From the NCBI RefSeq assembly GCF_005938645.2, contig NZ_CP042171.1:930001-994000 (forward strand): a stretch of 64,000 nt of DNA, in the 5' to 3' direction. The translations under genes were made by a program, and so were the position numbers. Of the stretch, positions 10,530 through 19,336 are shown one piece after another. Source of the DNA: Pedobacter sp. KBS0701 (GTDB lineage Bacteria; Bacteroidota; Bacteroidia; Sphingobacteriales; Sphingobacteriaceae). Every line of letters starts with the position of its first letter. Position 1 is the first letter of the stretch. The notes below the pieces were generated by a model. It saw only the letters and a program-made list of their open reading frames with translations, was not told the DNA's origin and ran no database searches.

Positions 10530-11678
10530 TTATTTAGTGATATAGATTTTCTTTCCTTTTATCCTGAAATGTACCTGACCCGAAGCTTCAATGGATTTTA
10601 ATACCGCAGATAACGAATTTTTCCTTGAAACCCAGCCGCCAGAGCGGATGTTATCTGAAATGGCTTCATCATAAATAACCTCCACGTTATACCACCTGGC
10701 GATTTTACGCATGGCTATTTTAAATTCCACGCCATCAAGATTGAAATCGCCATTTTTCCAATCGATGCTGCTGTCCACATCAACCTGGCTAACTTTGATG
10801 GTCTTCCCATCGTTTACAGATTGTTCCCCCGGTTTCAGCATTTGTTCCACTTTTCCAGTCCTCACTTTTACCGATCCCTGAATCAAAGTTGTTGCTACCG
10901 CAGGTTCATCGCCATAGCTGTTGATGTTAAAATGGGTTCCCAGAACTTCTACTTCCTGTTTTTCTGTTTTTACGATAAATGGATGCTTTTTGTCCTTGTA
11001 AACTTCAAAATAACCTTCACCACGAAGGATAACCACACGGCGTCCATTTTCAACCAGGGAGGTGGCGTAGGTTAAACTTGAGGCGGCATTTAAATAAACC
11101 ATGGAGCCGTCTGGTAAACGAACCTGGTAGGTTTCTCCGTTAGCGGTAGATAATGTGTTTTTTGTTCCGGACGAAGAAGTCCCGTTTTTGATTTCATACA
11201 GGAGGCTACCGTTTGAAGATTTGGTAATGGTAACGCCTGCCTCTTGTGCAAGCTCGCCGCTGGCAGCGCCCGCCAGTTGGATTTTCTTGCCGTTGGCCAA
11301 AGTTAGTGTTGCCCCAACAGTACCGGGAGCGACATCATGCGCAACCGATCGGGTATCGGTCATATCGGTTCGCTGATTACGTTTAAAAAAGTAAACTGCT
11401 AAAAATACAATAACAACAGAGGCTGCAACAGTAAGAATACGCGGCCAAAGATTGGCGTGTTTTGCGCCTGCCCTGTCGATTTGTTCCATCAGGTCTTCCC
11501 AACTCTTCTTGCCAATTCCATGGATACGTGCAGCATGGGAATCAGAAACATCTTTTTCTGACATTCTTGCCGAAGCTTTCATATAGGACTGCTCAAGCAA
11601 ATTTCTTTCCTCGTAAGTAGCTTCTTCCGAAAGATACTTATCAATTAAATGGTTTAGGTCTTGTTTGGAATCTTCCAT
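10530..11678 (-). CDS. FecR-type anti-sigma factor
   Basis: 382 residues. The cytoplasmic N-terminal part (1-78) should bind the sigma factor; one membrane helix lies at about 80-98 (RILTVAASVVIVFLAVYFF). The FecR domain is at about 180-285 (QVRLPDGSMVYLNAASSL, GEGYFEV, PFIVKT, VLGTHFNINSY), followed by a C-terminal DUF4974-like domain (about 312-380), which resembles an STN fold. The gene lies between the ECF sigma gene and the STN-containing SusC, the standard order for cell-surface signalling. It should keep the sigma inactive until the transporter is occupied. Confidence 0.94.
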   Translation of the reverse strand: MEDSKQDLNHLIDKYLSEEATYEERNLLEQSYMKASARMSEKDVSDSHAARIHGIGKKSWEDLMEQIDRAGAKHANLWPRILTVAASVVIVFLAVYFFKRNQRTDMTDTRSVAHDVAPGTVGATLTLANGKKIQLAGAASGELAQEAGVTITKSSNGSLLYEIKNGTSSSGTKNTLSTANGETYQVRLPDGSMVYLNAASSLTYATSLVENGRRVVILRGEGYFEVYKDKKHPFIVKTEKQEVEVLGTHFNINSYGDEPAVATTLIQGSVKVRTGKVEQMLKPGEQSVNDGKTIKVSQVDVDSSIDWKNGDFNLDGVEFKIAMRKIARWYNVEVIYDEAISDNIRSGGWVSRKNSLSAVLKSIEASGQVHFRIKGKKIYITK

Positions 11679-11776
11679 AGTCTGGTTCTAATTACAAGAC
11701 GCAAATATTTAATCCAGGGGGACATTTATAATAAAGATTATTTAACAGGAAATTAACACCACAGAATTCGTCGCTT

Positions 11777-12388
11777 TTAAATTCGGTGATGAATTACTGA
11801 AATCAATGCCATAGAGATTCCGGCATAATTTCCAAGCTTCACTTTTAAAATCTTAATTGACCTGTGAATTTGCTTTTTAACGGCTTCTTCACTCATATTC
11901 AACTTCATGGCAATCTCTTTATTGGTAAGAAATTCCTTCCTGCTCAGGTTAAATACTTCTTTCATCTTTTTGGGCAGTTGTTCAATTTCCAGATCAATCA
12001 ACCGGATTAATTCCCGTTCGTCGATGTGTTCGACCGTTGCATTATCCAATTGATTGAGTTCCGCCAGGAGAATGTCAACAAAATCGGGATTCGCCTTTTT
12101 CTTGCGTATTAGACTAAAAATTCTGTTCCGCACAGCGATAAAAAGATAGCCTTTTAAATTTGTTTTGATTTCTAACTGACCTGCTTTTTCCCAGATAGAA
12201 AAAAAGGTGTCCTGAACCAAATCTTTTGCTTCATCCTCGTTTCCCAAAATTTTAAAAGCATGTAGATAAAGTAGGTGCCAGTTTCGCTGGTAAATCTCAG
12301 TAAATGCCAGTTTATCGCGTTGCTTTAATAAAAGAAGCAATTCTTCATCAACAAGTTCACCGTAATTATACATTTCATTTACACCCAC
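11777..12388 (-). CDS. ECF-type RNA polymerase sigma factor
   Basis: 203 residues. Region 2 is at about 30-95 (FTEIYQRNWHLLYLHAFKIL, EAKDLVQDTFFSIWEK), and region 4 at about 130-185 with the helix-turn-helix LTNKEIAMKLNMSEEAVKKQ. A linker of about 45 residues separates them. Met6 is a possible alternative start. The gene precedes the FecR-like anti-sigma by 98 bases in the same direction. It should direct transcription of the downstream SusC-SusD-TlpA-M16 unit when released from FecR. Confidence 0.94.
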   Translation of the reverse strand: MGVNEMYNYGELVDEELLLLLKQRDKLAFTEIYQRNWHLLYLHAFKILGNEDEAKDLVQDTFFSIWEKAGQLEIKTNLKGYLFIAVRNRIFSLIRKKKANPDFVDILLAELNQLDNATVEHIDERELIRLIDLEIEQLPKKMKEVFNLSRKEFLTNKEIAMKLNMSEEAVKKQIHRSIKILKVKLGNYAGISMALISVIHHRI

Positions 12389-12512
12389 GCTTAATTCGAT
12401 TGGCTTTTATTCTTTGATGATGGTTTTAGAATATGAGTAGTTTAAAGGTAAACAATATCCGTATTCAATGATAGCTAAATATTTCGAAATGGCAAATTGG
12501 AGCCGGTGATGA

Positions 12513-13143
12513 TTCCGGTTATCTAATAGTACCCTATGTGCTAGGCGGGTCTGGTTTTGGTTTAAGTGGAAAATGAATACTGGTTTAAAACGCAAAAACT
12601 ATGATCTCCAAAATATTCTTGGTTTCTATGTGATGAGCCTAGGTTTGGTCATTGCCCTAACCGGAATAATGTGGGCATTTCCGATACTGGATAGGGGGAA
12701 TGCAGCAGATACTAAATCTGAGTGAAAGTTCAGACAAGACAAAAGTAGCCATGGTGCATGCTTTGCCTGAAAAATCTAAAAGTACAGGTTTAGACCTTAT
12801 TTTTAAGGAGATCAAAAAAAAATATCCTACAGCTAAATCCTACCATTTTTATTTTCCGGCTAAGCGGATATCAATAGTAACGGTGCTTGCCAGCTATGAT
12901 CAAACTTTTAAAACGGTTACGAACCGTTATGATGTGCTTTCCGGACAATTGTTAGAGACCAGCAGATTTGAAGACGATCGTATTGGAGAGAAATTCAGTG
13001 CGATGAACTATGATATCCATACTGGAAATGTTCTGGGTTTACCCGGTAAAATAGTTGCTTTTCTGGGCTCAATGATTTCTGCATCTTTACCATTAACTGG
13101 TTTTTTAATCTGGTACAACAGAAAAAAAAGCAAAAGAATTTAG
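12513..13143 (+). pseudogene. Decayed PepSY-associated transmembrane protein
   Basis: Two reading frames together recall the second half of a PepSY-TM protein. In the first (open from 12513, stop at 12720-12722) the segment KRKNYDLQNILGFYV is followed by the membrane helix LGLVIALTGIMWAF, a hallmark of the family. The second frame (12700-13143) holds a PepSY-like domain (YPTAKSYHFYFP, RYDVLSGQLLE) and the typical end NYDIHTGNVLGLPGK plus a last membrane helix and basic tail. The N-terminal half is missing, material between MWAFPIL and the second frame seems deleted, and the frame changes near 12670-12720. Intact relatives are about 370-400 residues and often sit beside siderophore-type TonB receptors, so this may be a lost part of the neighbouring signalling locus. 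Confidence 0.75.
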
Positions 13144-13305
13144 CTTTCAGGTGAGGGGAAAGCAGCACTTATTGTGTTGGGAAAACAAATTCTGAATGGG
13201 TTGTGACCTCAACTATGCGTTTCTGGAGTCATTTCCTCTTTAATTGCAGCTCAGACAAAAAAAAATATATACTGTACCACGCTGCCACTGGCACACTCCA
13301 AAAAA

Positions 13306-13429
13306 GGTCATCATTATAAGGGGGAACGACGGAGCAATCTATTATGCTGGTCACGCTTCCTATAAAGATTGCTACCCCATAAATCGGCGCAGGCTTTCGG
13401 CCGAAATAGCCTTCTTATAATGACGATCC
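13306..13429. repeat. Degenerate palindromic intergenic element
   Basis: The left end ggtcatcattataag is mirrored by cttataatgacgatcc at the right end. Inside are the echoes gagcaatct and agattgct. This is the structure of the other GTCAT...ATGAC palindromes in the window, but more diverged. The rest of the 13144-13545 gap shows nothing recognisable. Confidence 0.6.
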
Positions 13430-13545
13430 CTCTGGCAGATTTATTTCCATTGCCTGGATTTGGGGGAGATTCTTCTTATTTTTTTAATTGAATGGAAAAA
13501 GATGTAGATTAACGGCTGGATAAGACTTACATTTATTTTCCAGAT

Positions 13546-15489
13546 ATGAGAGCCGGTTGTTTATTTCTATTTTTCTTTTTTGGCTCTTTTTTCAGCTTTG
13601 CCGCTAAGCGTGAAAAAAAACCTGATATCTCACCTGCAGATACGGTAAAGGTTGCTGAATTGCTCAAAAACGGCAGAAAGTATGAACAGTCTGCTCCTTC
13701 GATCGCGTTCAGTTTTGTTTCCAGGGCTTTTGTTATTTCTAAAAATTCTGGTTATGTTTTGGGAGAAGCGAGAGCAAGTGCTCAGTTAGCTTCCATAAAT
13801 GTTGTCTATAATTCGTTAGTCCAGGCTACAGCTTATGCCAAACAGGCGCTTGCACTTTACAAAACACTGGGAAATGGTTACAAACTGGAACTAGCAGGTG
13901 CTTATCTGAATCTGGGTATTTATCAGGGTAAGGAGAAACTGTATGCATCAGCGCTTAAAGACATCCATGCAGGTTTGTCAATTTACCAGGGAATGAAATA
14001 TCAGAATGGTATTTTTTTATGTTATAAAAATTTAGGGTTCATTTATCAACTTGCCGGGCGCCCTCATCTGGCACTTACTTATTATTTAAAGGCTAAAACA
14101 CTCAATAAAAAGGCATCAGTAGATACTTCCTACTTATCTCTTCTTGAACATTTAGGCAATACCTATATCCTGTTGGATAGTGATGAGCGGGCTTTGCAGG
14201 TCTTTAAGGAAGGAATTGATAAGAGCGGGGAGGAGTCTTCTCATGCCAAGCATCATTTAAGTTTGCTCCGGGCTACAGGGCGTTTACACGAAAAGCTGGG
14301 CAATGAGGATAAAGCAATTGGCTACCATAAACTTGCCTTGTCCAAATCCATTGCTTCGGGAAAGCCTGAAGAGCAGGCGCGTTCCCTGATGGCACTTGCA
14401 GATTTATTCAGGAATAAAAATTCAGAGCAAAGTATTATTCATTTGAATAAAGCATTGGGTATTGCCCGCCAACTAGGTAATAAAGCCCTGGCGGCAGAGA
14501 TTTATCAAACACTTACCGAAATTTACAGGCAACAAAATCGTTTTGAAGAGGCTTTAATGGCCTTGAAAGCCCATCACGGTTTGCTTGATACCTTGATCCA
14601 GATAAATAAAATTAATCAGAACGAAATTGCGCGCAGTAATTTATCCATTCAAACTTTTAAAATTGAGAATGAACGTCTGCTGCTTGAAAATAAGAAAAGA
14701 ACGCTCGAAAGGAATGCAGGTGGGGTTATGCTGATTGTGATTTTTCTGGTGCTGATCTTCATAGGATATCATTTTTACCTGATGCGCAAACTCAATCGTA
14801 AGCTTTATATTTCTAACCGGATTAAGGATAAGCTATTTTCTATTATTGGTCACGATCTTAGAAATCCTATTGGTGGAATCAGTACGATGCTGAGTATATT
14901 AGAAAAAAAGGATCTGGACCCTAAAATATTACATCGTATTTCAGGGATGAAGAAGAAAAGTGATTTGGCGCTTGAAATTCTTTCCGCTCTCTTACAGTGG
15001 GGACAAGCGCAGCTTCAGGGAATTAAGGTAAATACGTGTAGTTTTGAGGCGAACAAAATTATTAAGAAAAACCTGGAGTTTTTAAGTCATCTATTTACTG
15101 AAAAGGAAATCGTTGTTGTAAATAATGTTTCTGATGAAATAGCTGTTTCTGCAGATGCTGATCATTTTGATTTCATCATTCGCAATCTCTTGAGTAATGC
15201 GATTAAATTTAGTTACCCGGCCAGTCATATTACAATAAATGTGAAAGATTTGGATGCGGGATTGCTGTTATTTTCTGTGGAGGACAATGGGGTAGGGATG
15301 TCTGAAAAACAGCTTTTGGATTTTAAGGATGGGGGACTTGAATCGAGTTATGGCACAAATGGCGAAAAAGGTACAGGTCTTGGATTGATGTTGGTTAAGG
15401 AGTATGTGAAGGCGAATGGCGGGGAGATCCGGATTGAAAGCCAGCAAGAGCGCGGGAGCAAGTTTTATTTTTGTCTGAACAGAGCCTAA
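13546..15489 (+). CDS. Membrane sensor histidine kinase with TPR sensor domain
   Basis: 647 residues. A signal peptide (1-20) is followed by about eight tetratricopeptide-like repeats (residues about 35-350; for example LAGAYLNLGIYQGKEKLYASA and ALTYYLKAKTLNKKA), a short coiled coil, and one membrane helix at about 392-411. The kinase core has the phospho-acceptor His436 in IIGHDLRNP, an N-box at NLLSNAIKFSYP, and G-boxes VEDNGVGMSE and GTGLGLMLVKEYV. The sensing part should lie in the periplasm. No response regulator lies next to it, so the partner must be elsewhere. The next gene is an efflux pump in the same direction, but 490 bases away, so a functional link is only possible. Confidence 0.92.
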   Translation: MRAGCLFLFFFFGSFFSFAAKREKKPDISPADTVKVAELLKNGRKYEQSAPSIAFSFVSRAFVISKNSGYVLGEARASAQLASINVVYNSLVQATAYAKQALALYKTLGNGYKLELAGAYLNLGIYQGKEKLYASALKDIHAGLSIYQGMKYQNGIFLCYKNLGFIYQLAGRPHLALTYYLKAKTLNKKASVDTSYLSLLEHLGNTYILLDSDERALQVFKEGIDKSGEESSHAKHHLSLLRATGRLHEKLGNEDKAIGYHKLALSKSIASGKPEEQARSLMALADLFRNKNSEQSIIHLNKALGIARQLGNKALAAEIYQTLTEIYRQQNRFEEALMALKAHHGLLDTLIQINKINQNEIARSNLSIQTFKIENERLLLENKKRTLERNAGGVMLIVIFLVLIFIGYHFYLMRKLNRKLYISNRIKDKLFSIIGHDLRNPIGGISTMLSILEKKDLDPKILHRISGMKKKSDLALEILSALLQWGQAQLQGIKVNTCSFEANKIIKKNLEFLSHLFTEKEIVVVNNVSDEIAVSADADHFDFIIRNLLSNAIKFSYPASHITINVKDLDAGLLLFSVEDNGVGMSEKQLLDFKDGGLESSYGTNGEKGTGLGLMLVKEYVKANGGEIRIESQQERGSKFYFCLNRA

Positions 15490-15645
15490 ATGCCTGGATA
15501 AAAAAATGGTACCGCGAGCCCTCATAAGGCAAATGCAATGAAGCACCGCGGTCGTCATTCTGAGCATAATAGAAGACTTCTTGGGATTGATAAATCGCAA
15601 ATAAATACCCTTAAACTGCACGGCCATTGCAAATTCCAAATAGAA

Positions 15646-15756
15646 AAATCGTCATCCCGACCGGAGCAACGCGGAGTGGAGAGATCTTTGAACTATATTA
15701 AAGGATTTTGCTTAGCAGCGCCTTCGGGTTCTCTACTGCGGTCGAAAGGACGATTT
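15646..15756. repeat. Palindromic intergenic element
   Basis: The left arm aaatcgtcatcccgacc is matched by ggtcgaaaggacgattt at the right end with three mismatches. The core holds ggagcaacgcggagtgg and gagagatcttt. A half copy of the same type lies in reverse orientation at about 56814-56851. A second GTCAT-type half element starts near 15554. The rest of the 15490-15978 gap is non-coding. Confidence 0.7.
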
Positions 15757-15870
15757 ATATTAATATAGGTCGCTAATATTTATTTTTATAATAAATTAAC
15801 CTTCAGGATGACATCTTTTTGCGATTTATCCCTTAACTGTCATTTTCATTAATGTTAGTTCCCTGGCGGA

Positions 15871-15878
15871 TATTTTTG
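15871..15878 (+). promoter_or_regulatory. Candidate -7 box (TATTTTTG) for the efflux gene
   Basis: The sequence matches the Bacteroidota TAnnTTTG consensus and lies about 100 bases before the MFS start. No clear -33 element is seen. One short match in AT-rich DNA is weak evidence. Confidence 0.3.
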
Positions 15879-15978
15879 TCTTTATTTTACCGTAAAGGTT
15901 ATAGTGAAGCTTAATCACACCAGGACTAAATTAAGTAGGAAAGATGGCTTAGCCGGAATAACCGTATAAAATTGAACT

Positions 15979-17379
15979 ATGATTCAGAATTTATCTGTCA
16001 AAGAAATAGAAACAACCAAAAAGGTCTTGCCTATGATATTGGCTACTGCAATTTTTATGCAGATGCTTGATTCAACAGTCCTGAATACCTCTCTTCCGGC
16101 CATTGCGAAAGATTTGAATGAATCTCCGCTCAATATGCAAAACGCAATCATTGGTTATGTACTGACGCTGGCTGTTTTTATGCCGGTTAGTGGTTTTCTC
16201 TCAGATAAATTCGGTACCAAAAAGATATTTATTTTTGCCCTTGCACTCTTTAGTGTGGGATCTCTTTTTTGCTCACTCTCCGGCAGTCTGACACAATTGG
16301 TCATTTCCAGAATGATACAAGGGGTAGGTGGAAGTCTGATGACTCCGGTTGGGAAACTGGCTTTGGTGAAGACCTTTCCAAAAAAGGATTTATTGAAGGC
16401 TATAAATTTCGCTATCATCCCTGCCCTCATCGGGCCGGTACTGGGCCCCCTGGTTGGGGGTTACATGGTAGATTATCTCTCCTGGCACTGGATATTTCTG
16501 ATCAACATCCCCATGGGACTGGCGGGCATTTTTCTGAGCTTACGGTATATGCCAGACTATCGTTCGCCAGTAATTGATTTCGATTTAAGGGGCTTTCTCA
16601 TTTTTGCCGCAGCTTCATTGTTGCTTTCCATCTCCCTTGAATTATTTGGAAATGCACTTTATATTACACCTGCCCTTACCATTCTGTTATTTGGTATCGT
16701 GATGTTGTATTTCTATTACCGGCATGCTACGACTGATAATAACCCTATTTTCCCCATGAACCTGTTTAAGGTCAGAACGTTCAGGGTCGGGATACTTGGG
16801 AATCTGGCAACACGGCTGGGCATCAGTTCGATACCGCTATTATTGCCAATGATGATTCAGATAGCCTATGGCCAGTCTGCTGTAATCTCTGGCTGGATAG
16901 TGGCTCCAATGGCGCTAACGGCAATTCTTGCTAAATCTATGGTGATAAAAATTCTGAATAAATTTGGTTACAGAACCACATTGATGGCGAACACCTTTAT
17001 CATTGGCGTTTTGATCTGCTTTATGGCTATACCTGCAACTGGAGCGTCCATCTATTATTATGTACCCATTATTGCCATACTGGGATTTTTCAACTCTATA
17101 CAGTTCACCGCGATGAACACCATTTCGATTGCAGATTTGCGTGAATATCATACCAGCAGTGGCAATTCTTTGATTTCAGTGAATCAGCAGCTGGCTATTG
17201 GATTTGGTGTTGCCTTTGGGCTGATTGTGCTGAAGGCATTCAGGGGAGATGTAAAACTGATACATGATGACATCCATTATGCGTTCAGGTACACTTTTCT
17301 GGTAGTAGGCATTTTGACAATTCTATCCGGTTTTGTTTTTAGAAGACTGCATTTCAAGGACGGTGAGAATTTGAAATAA
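15979..17379 (+). CDS. MFS multidrug efflux transporter, DHA2 type (MdtD-like)
   Basis: 466 residues, almost all hydrophobic helices (about 14 expected for the family). The first helix carries MLDSTVLNTSLP with the conserved Asp31. The loop 2-3 motif GFLSDKFGTKKIF and the motif-C-like GPVLGPLVGGYMVDYLSWHW mark the drug:proton antiporter branch, and RMIQGVGGSLMTPVGKLAL is typical of it. Length and motifs resemble MdtD/HsrA-type pumps in Gram-negative bacteria. No membrane-fusion protein or outer-membrane channel gene is next to it, so it should act alone in the inner membrane. The substrate is unknown. Confidence 0.9.
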   Translation: MIQNLSVKEIETTKKVLPMILATAIFMQMLDSTVLNTSLPAIAKDLNESPLNMQNAIIGYVLTLAVFMPVSGFLSDKFGTKKIFIFALALFSVGSLFCSLSGSLTQLVISRMIQGVGGSLMTPVGKLALVKTFPKKDLLKAINFAIIPALIGPVLGPLVGGYMVDYLSWHWIFLINIPMGLAGIFLSLRYMPDYRSPVIDFDLRGFLIFAAASLLLSISLELFGNALYITPALTILLFGIVMLYFYYRHATTDNNPIFPMNLFKVRTFRVGILGNLATRLGISSIPLLLPMMIQIAYGQSAVISGWIVAPMALTAILAKSMVIKILNKFGYRTTLMANTFIIGVLICFMAIPATGASIYYYVPIIAILGFFNSIQFTAMNTISIADLREYHTSSGNSLISVNQQLAIGFGVAFGLIVLKAFRGDVKLIHDDIHYAFRYTFLVVGILTILSGFVFRRLHFKDGENLK

Positions 17380-17573
17380 GTCGATAATAGCAGGGACCTG
17401 TTTAAGTCTTGGCTGAGTAAGCATTTATTTATGATAGCTATCTATTTAAAAGTTCTGGCGTAAACTCCGTTCATCAGCTAAATCATAAATTTGAAATGTC
17501 AATCCTGAGGCTTAATTTATATCATAAAAATCAATATGAATGTACAGATGGATAATGAAGGTGATTAGTCTTG

Positions 17574-17671
17574 AAAATATCGTCATTTCGACCGCAGTGG
17601 AGAAATCTTTTAACATAGTTCAAAGATTTCTCCATTTCGCTGCGCTTCAGTCGAAATGAAGGCGATTTTTT
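17574..17671. repeat. Palindromic intergenic element, close copy of 50476-50572
   Basis: The arms atcgtcatttcgaccgcag and ctgcgcttcagtcgaaatga flank an inner palindrome built from gagaaatct and agatttctcc. The copy at 50476-50572 differs at only a few positions apart from the loop. The similarity runs on to the right into the next element. Confidence 0.8.
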
Positions 17672-17752
17672 AAATCTGTCAATGGTAGCCTGTCGAAGGA
17701 CTCGTAAAAAGGTTCTTAAAAGTATTTCGACAGGCTCAATATGACAGATCTT
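17672..17752. repeat. Second palindromic element, adjoining the first
   Basis: The outer arms aaatctgtca and tgacagatctt and the inner arms agcctgtcgaa and ttcgacaggct form a nested stem. It lies 30 bases downstream of the last fructan-locus gene (minus strand), so its RNA hairpin may also end or protect that transcript. The rest of 17380-17781 holds nothing recognisable. Confidence 0.75.
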
Positions 17753-17781
17753 AATAAAAATTAATAATTATGATAAAGCTT

Positions 17782-19299
17782 TTAATTAGCGTGTTCAATT
17801 GTAGATACTTTTACCATTGGAACATCAATTTTCTGCAGACTTTTTATTTCCAGTAGAGTGTTTTTCTGGATTGGAAAAAATACTTCAGTCATTGCAGTAA
17901 GTCCATCATCTGCAAACAGTTCTACAGATGCGGCGTCAATAAAGACGATTATTTTTTTATAATCTGCATTTGAAATCCTTGGTGAGAACTGCTTTTTAGC
18001 GAAATTTTTCTCAAATGCACCATTACCTGCATTACTGCGGTCAATAAAATAGCCTTTGTTCTGTTCGAAACCGATAATAAGCCGCTGGTTTTTCCCATCT
18101 CCAAGTTCAAGGCTGAAGTCGCCCGGACTATTAACCTGCATCTCAACCCTGGTGCCTTTTCCTTCTATTAAACCTATTGAAAGATCTAACGAATTAATTC
18201 CAGTCAATCCTTTGCGTTCAAATACAACCTTTTCTAATTTCGACAATTCAGTAACAGGAGTTGAAGTAAGATAAATCTCTTCACCAACTTTTTTAAGTGT
18301 TAAATCGCGGGGTAGGGTAGTAGCGCCACGCCAGGCCTTCGTTGGTACCACGTTGGCATAGTTCCAGTTGTTCATCCATCCCATCAGCACTTTTCTTGTT
18401 CCGGTATTGGAAAAAGTAACACCCGCATAATTGTCAGTACCATAGTCCATCCATTTTTGCTTTTCAGAAGCTGGTTTAAAAAATTTTCCATCAAAATCAC
18501 CTGTAAAATACTGCGTGGCTGAACCACCATTTGGTCCGCCCGGATTGATGCTGACCAGAAGTACCCAATGTGTTTTACCATTAAGTTCGAGCGGGAATAA
18601 GTCAGGACATTCCCAAACACCACCATGGGCACCCAGCTTTTCGCCAAATTCGCTTTCCTTGGCCCATTTCTTTAAATCAGGAGAGGAATAAAATGTAATC
18701 CGGTCTTTAGTGGCTAAGGTCATAATCCATTTTCCGGTAGCCGCATGCCACATTACTTTGGGATCTCTGAAATCCCAGATCCCCGGATTGGGGAGAACAG
18801 GATTTCCAGCGTACTTTGTCCAGGTTTTACCCTCATCAGTACTGTAAGCCAGGCTTTGATATTGGTGAAGTCCCGTCTTCTGATCTTCAATTTTCTTGTT
18901 GTGATGAGTAAAGATTGCGACCATGGCATTTTTACCAAATCCCGCCGTATTATCCTTATCTATTACTGCACTTCCAGAGAATATTGTGCCCAGGCTATCC
19001 GGATATAGCGCTATCGGCTGCTCTTCCCAGTGAATCATATCCTTGCTTATTGCATGCGCCCAGTGCATAGGGCCCCAAATGGTAGAATCGGGATTATACT
19101 GAAAAAATAAATGGTATTTTCCATTCAGATAAACCATTCCATTTGGATCGTTCATCCAATGGGCTTTGGGTGTGAAGTGGTATTTTGGGCGATAAGGTTC
19201 CATATCTGTACTTTTTTGTTGTACCATCCTCGTCGACGCGCATCCATAAAAAAAAGATGCAATGAGTAAACCAAGGTATAAATTTCTTTTTATTGACAT
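17782..19299 (-). CDS. Glycoside hydrolase family 32 fructanase, lipoprotein
   Basis: 505 residues with lipobox FYGC (Cys20), so probably anchored in the outer membrane. The five-bladed propeller has all GH32 landmarks: nucleophile Asp51 in WMNDPNG, the RDP triad (178-180) with transition-state-stabilising Asp179, and acid/base Glu230 in WECPDLF. The C-terminal beta-sandwich (about 365-500) is intact. Members hydrolyse beta-2,6 (levan) or beta-2,1 (inulin) fructans or sucrose. Endo or exo action cannot be decided by eye. It is the last gene of the fructan operon on the minus strand. Confidence 0.93.
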   Translation of the reverse strand: MSIKRNLYLGLLIASFFYGCASTRMVQQKSTDMEPYRPKYHFTPKAHWMNDPNGMVYLNGKYHLFFQYNPDSTIWGPMHWAHAISKDMIHWEEQPIALYPDSLGTIFSGSAVIDKDNTAGFGKNAMVAIFTHHNKKIEDQKTGLHQYQSLAYSTDEGKTWTKYAGNPVLPNPGIWDFRDPKVMWHAATGKWIMTLATKDRITFYSSPDLKKWAKESEFGEKLGAHGGVWECPDLFPLELNGKTHWVLLVSINPGGPNGGSATQYFTGDFDGKFFKPASEKQKWMDYGTDNYAGVTFSNTGTRKVLMGWMNNWNYANVVPTKAWRGATTLPRDLTLKKVGEEIYLTSTPVTELSKLEKVVFERKGLTGINSLDLSIGLIEGKGTRVEMQVNSPGDFSLELGDGKNQRLIIGFEQNKGYFIDRSNAGNGAFEKNFAKKQFSPRISNADYKKIIVFIDAASVELFADDGLTAMTEVFFPIQKNTLLEIKSLQKIDVPMVKVSTIEHAN

Positions 19300-19336
19300 T
19301 TCTGTAAGTTTAAAATAGGTTCAAAATTATTAGCGC

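Noticed and set aside
12407..12595. 62-codon minus-strand open frame upstream of the sigma gene
   Set aside because: It is antisense to the decayed PepSY gene, whose pieces match a known family.
13144..13545. Possible insertion sequence remnant
   Set aside because: Only a palindromic element is visible; no transposase-like frame on either strand.
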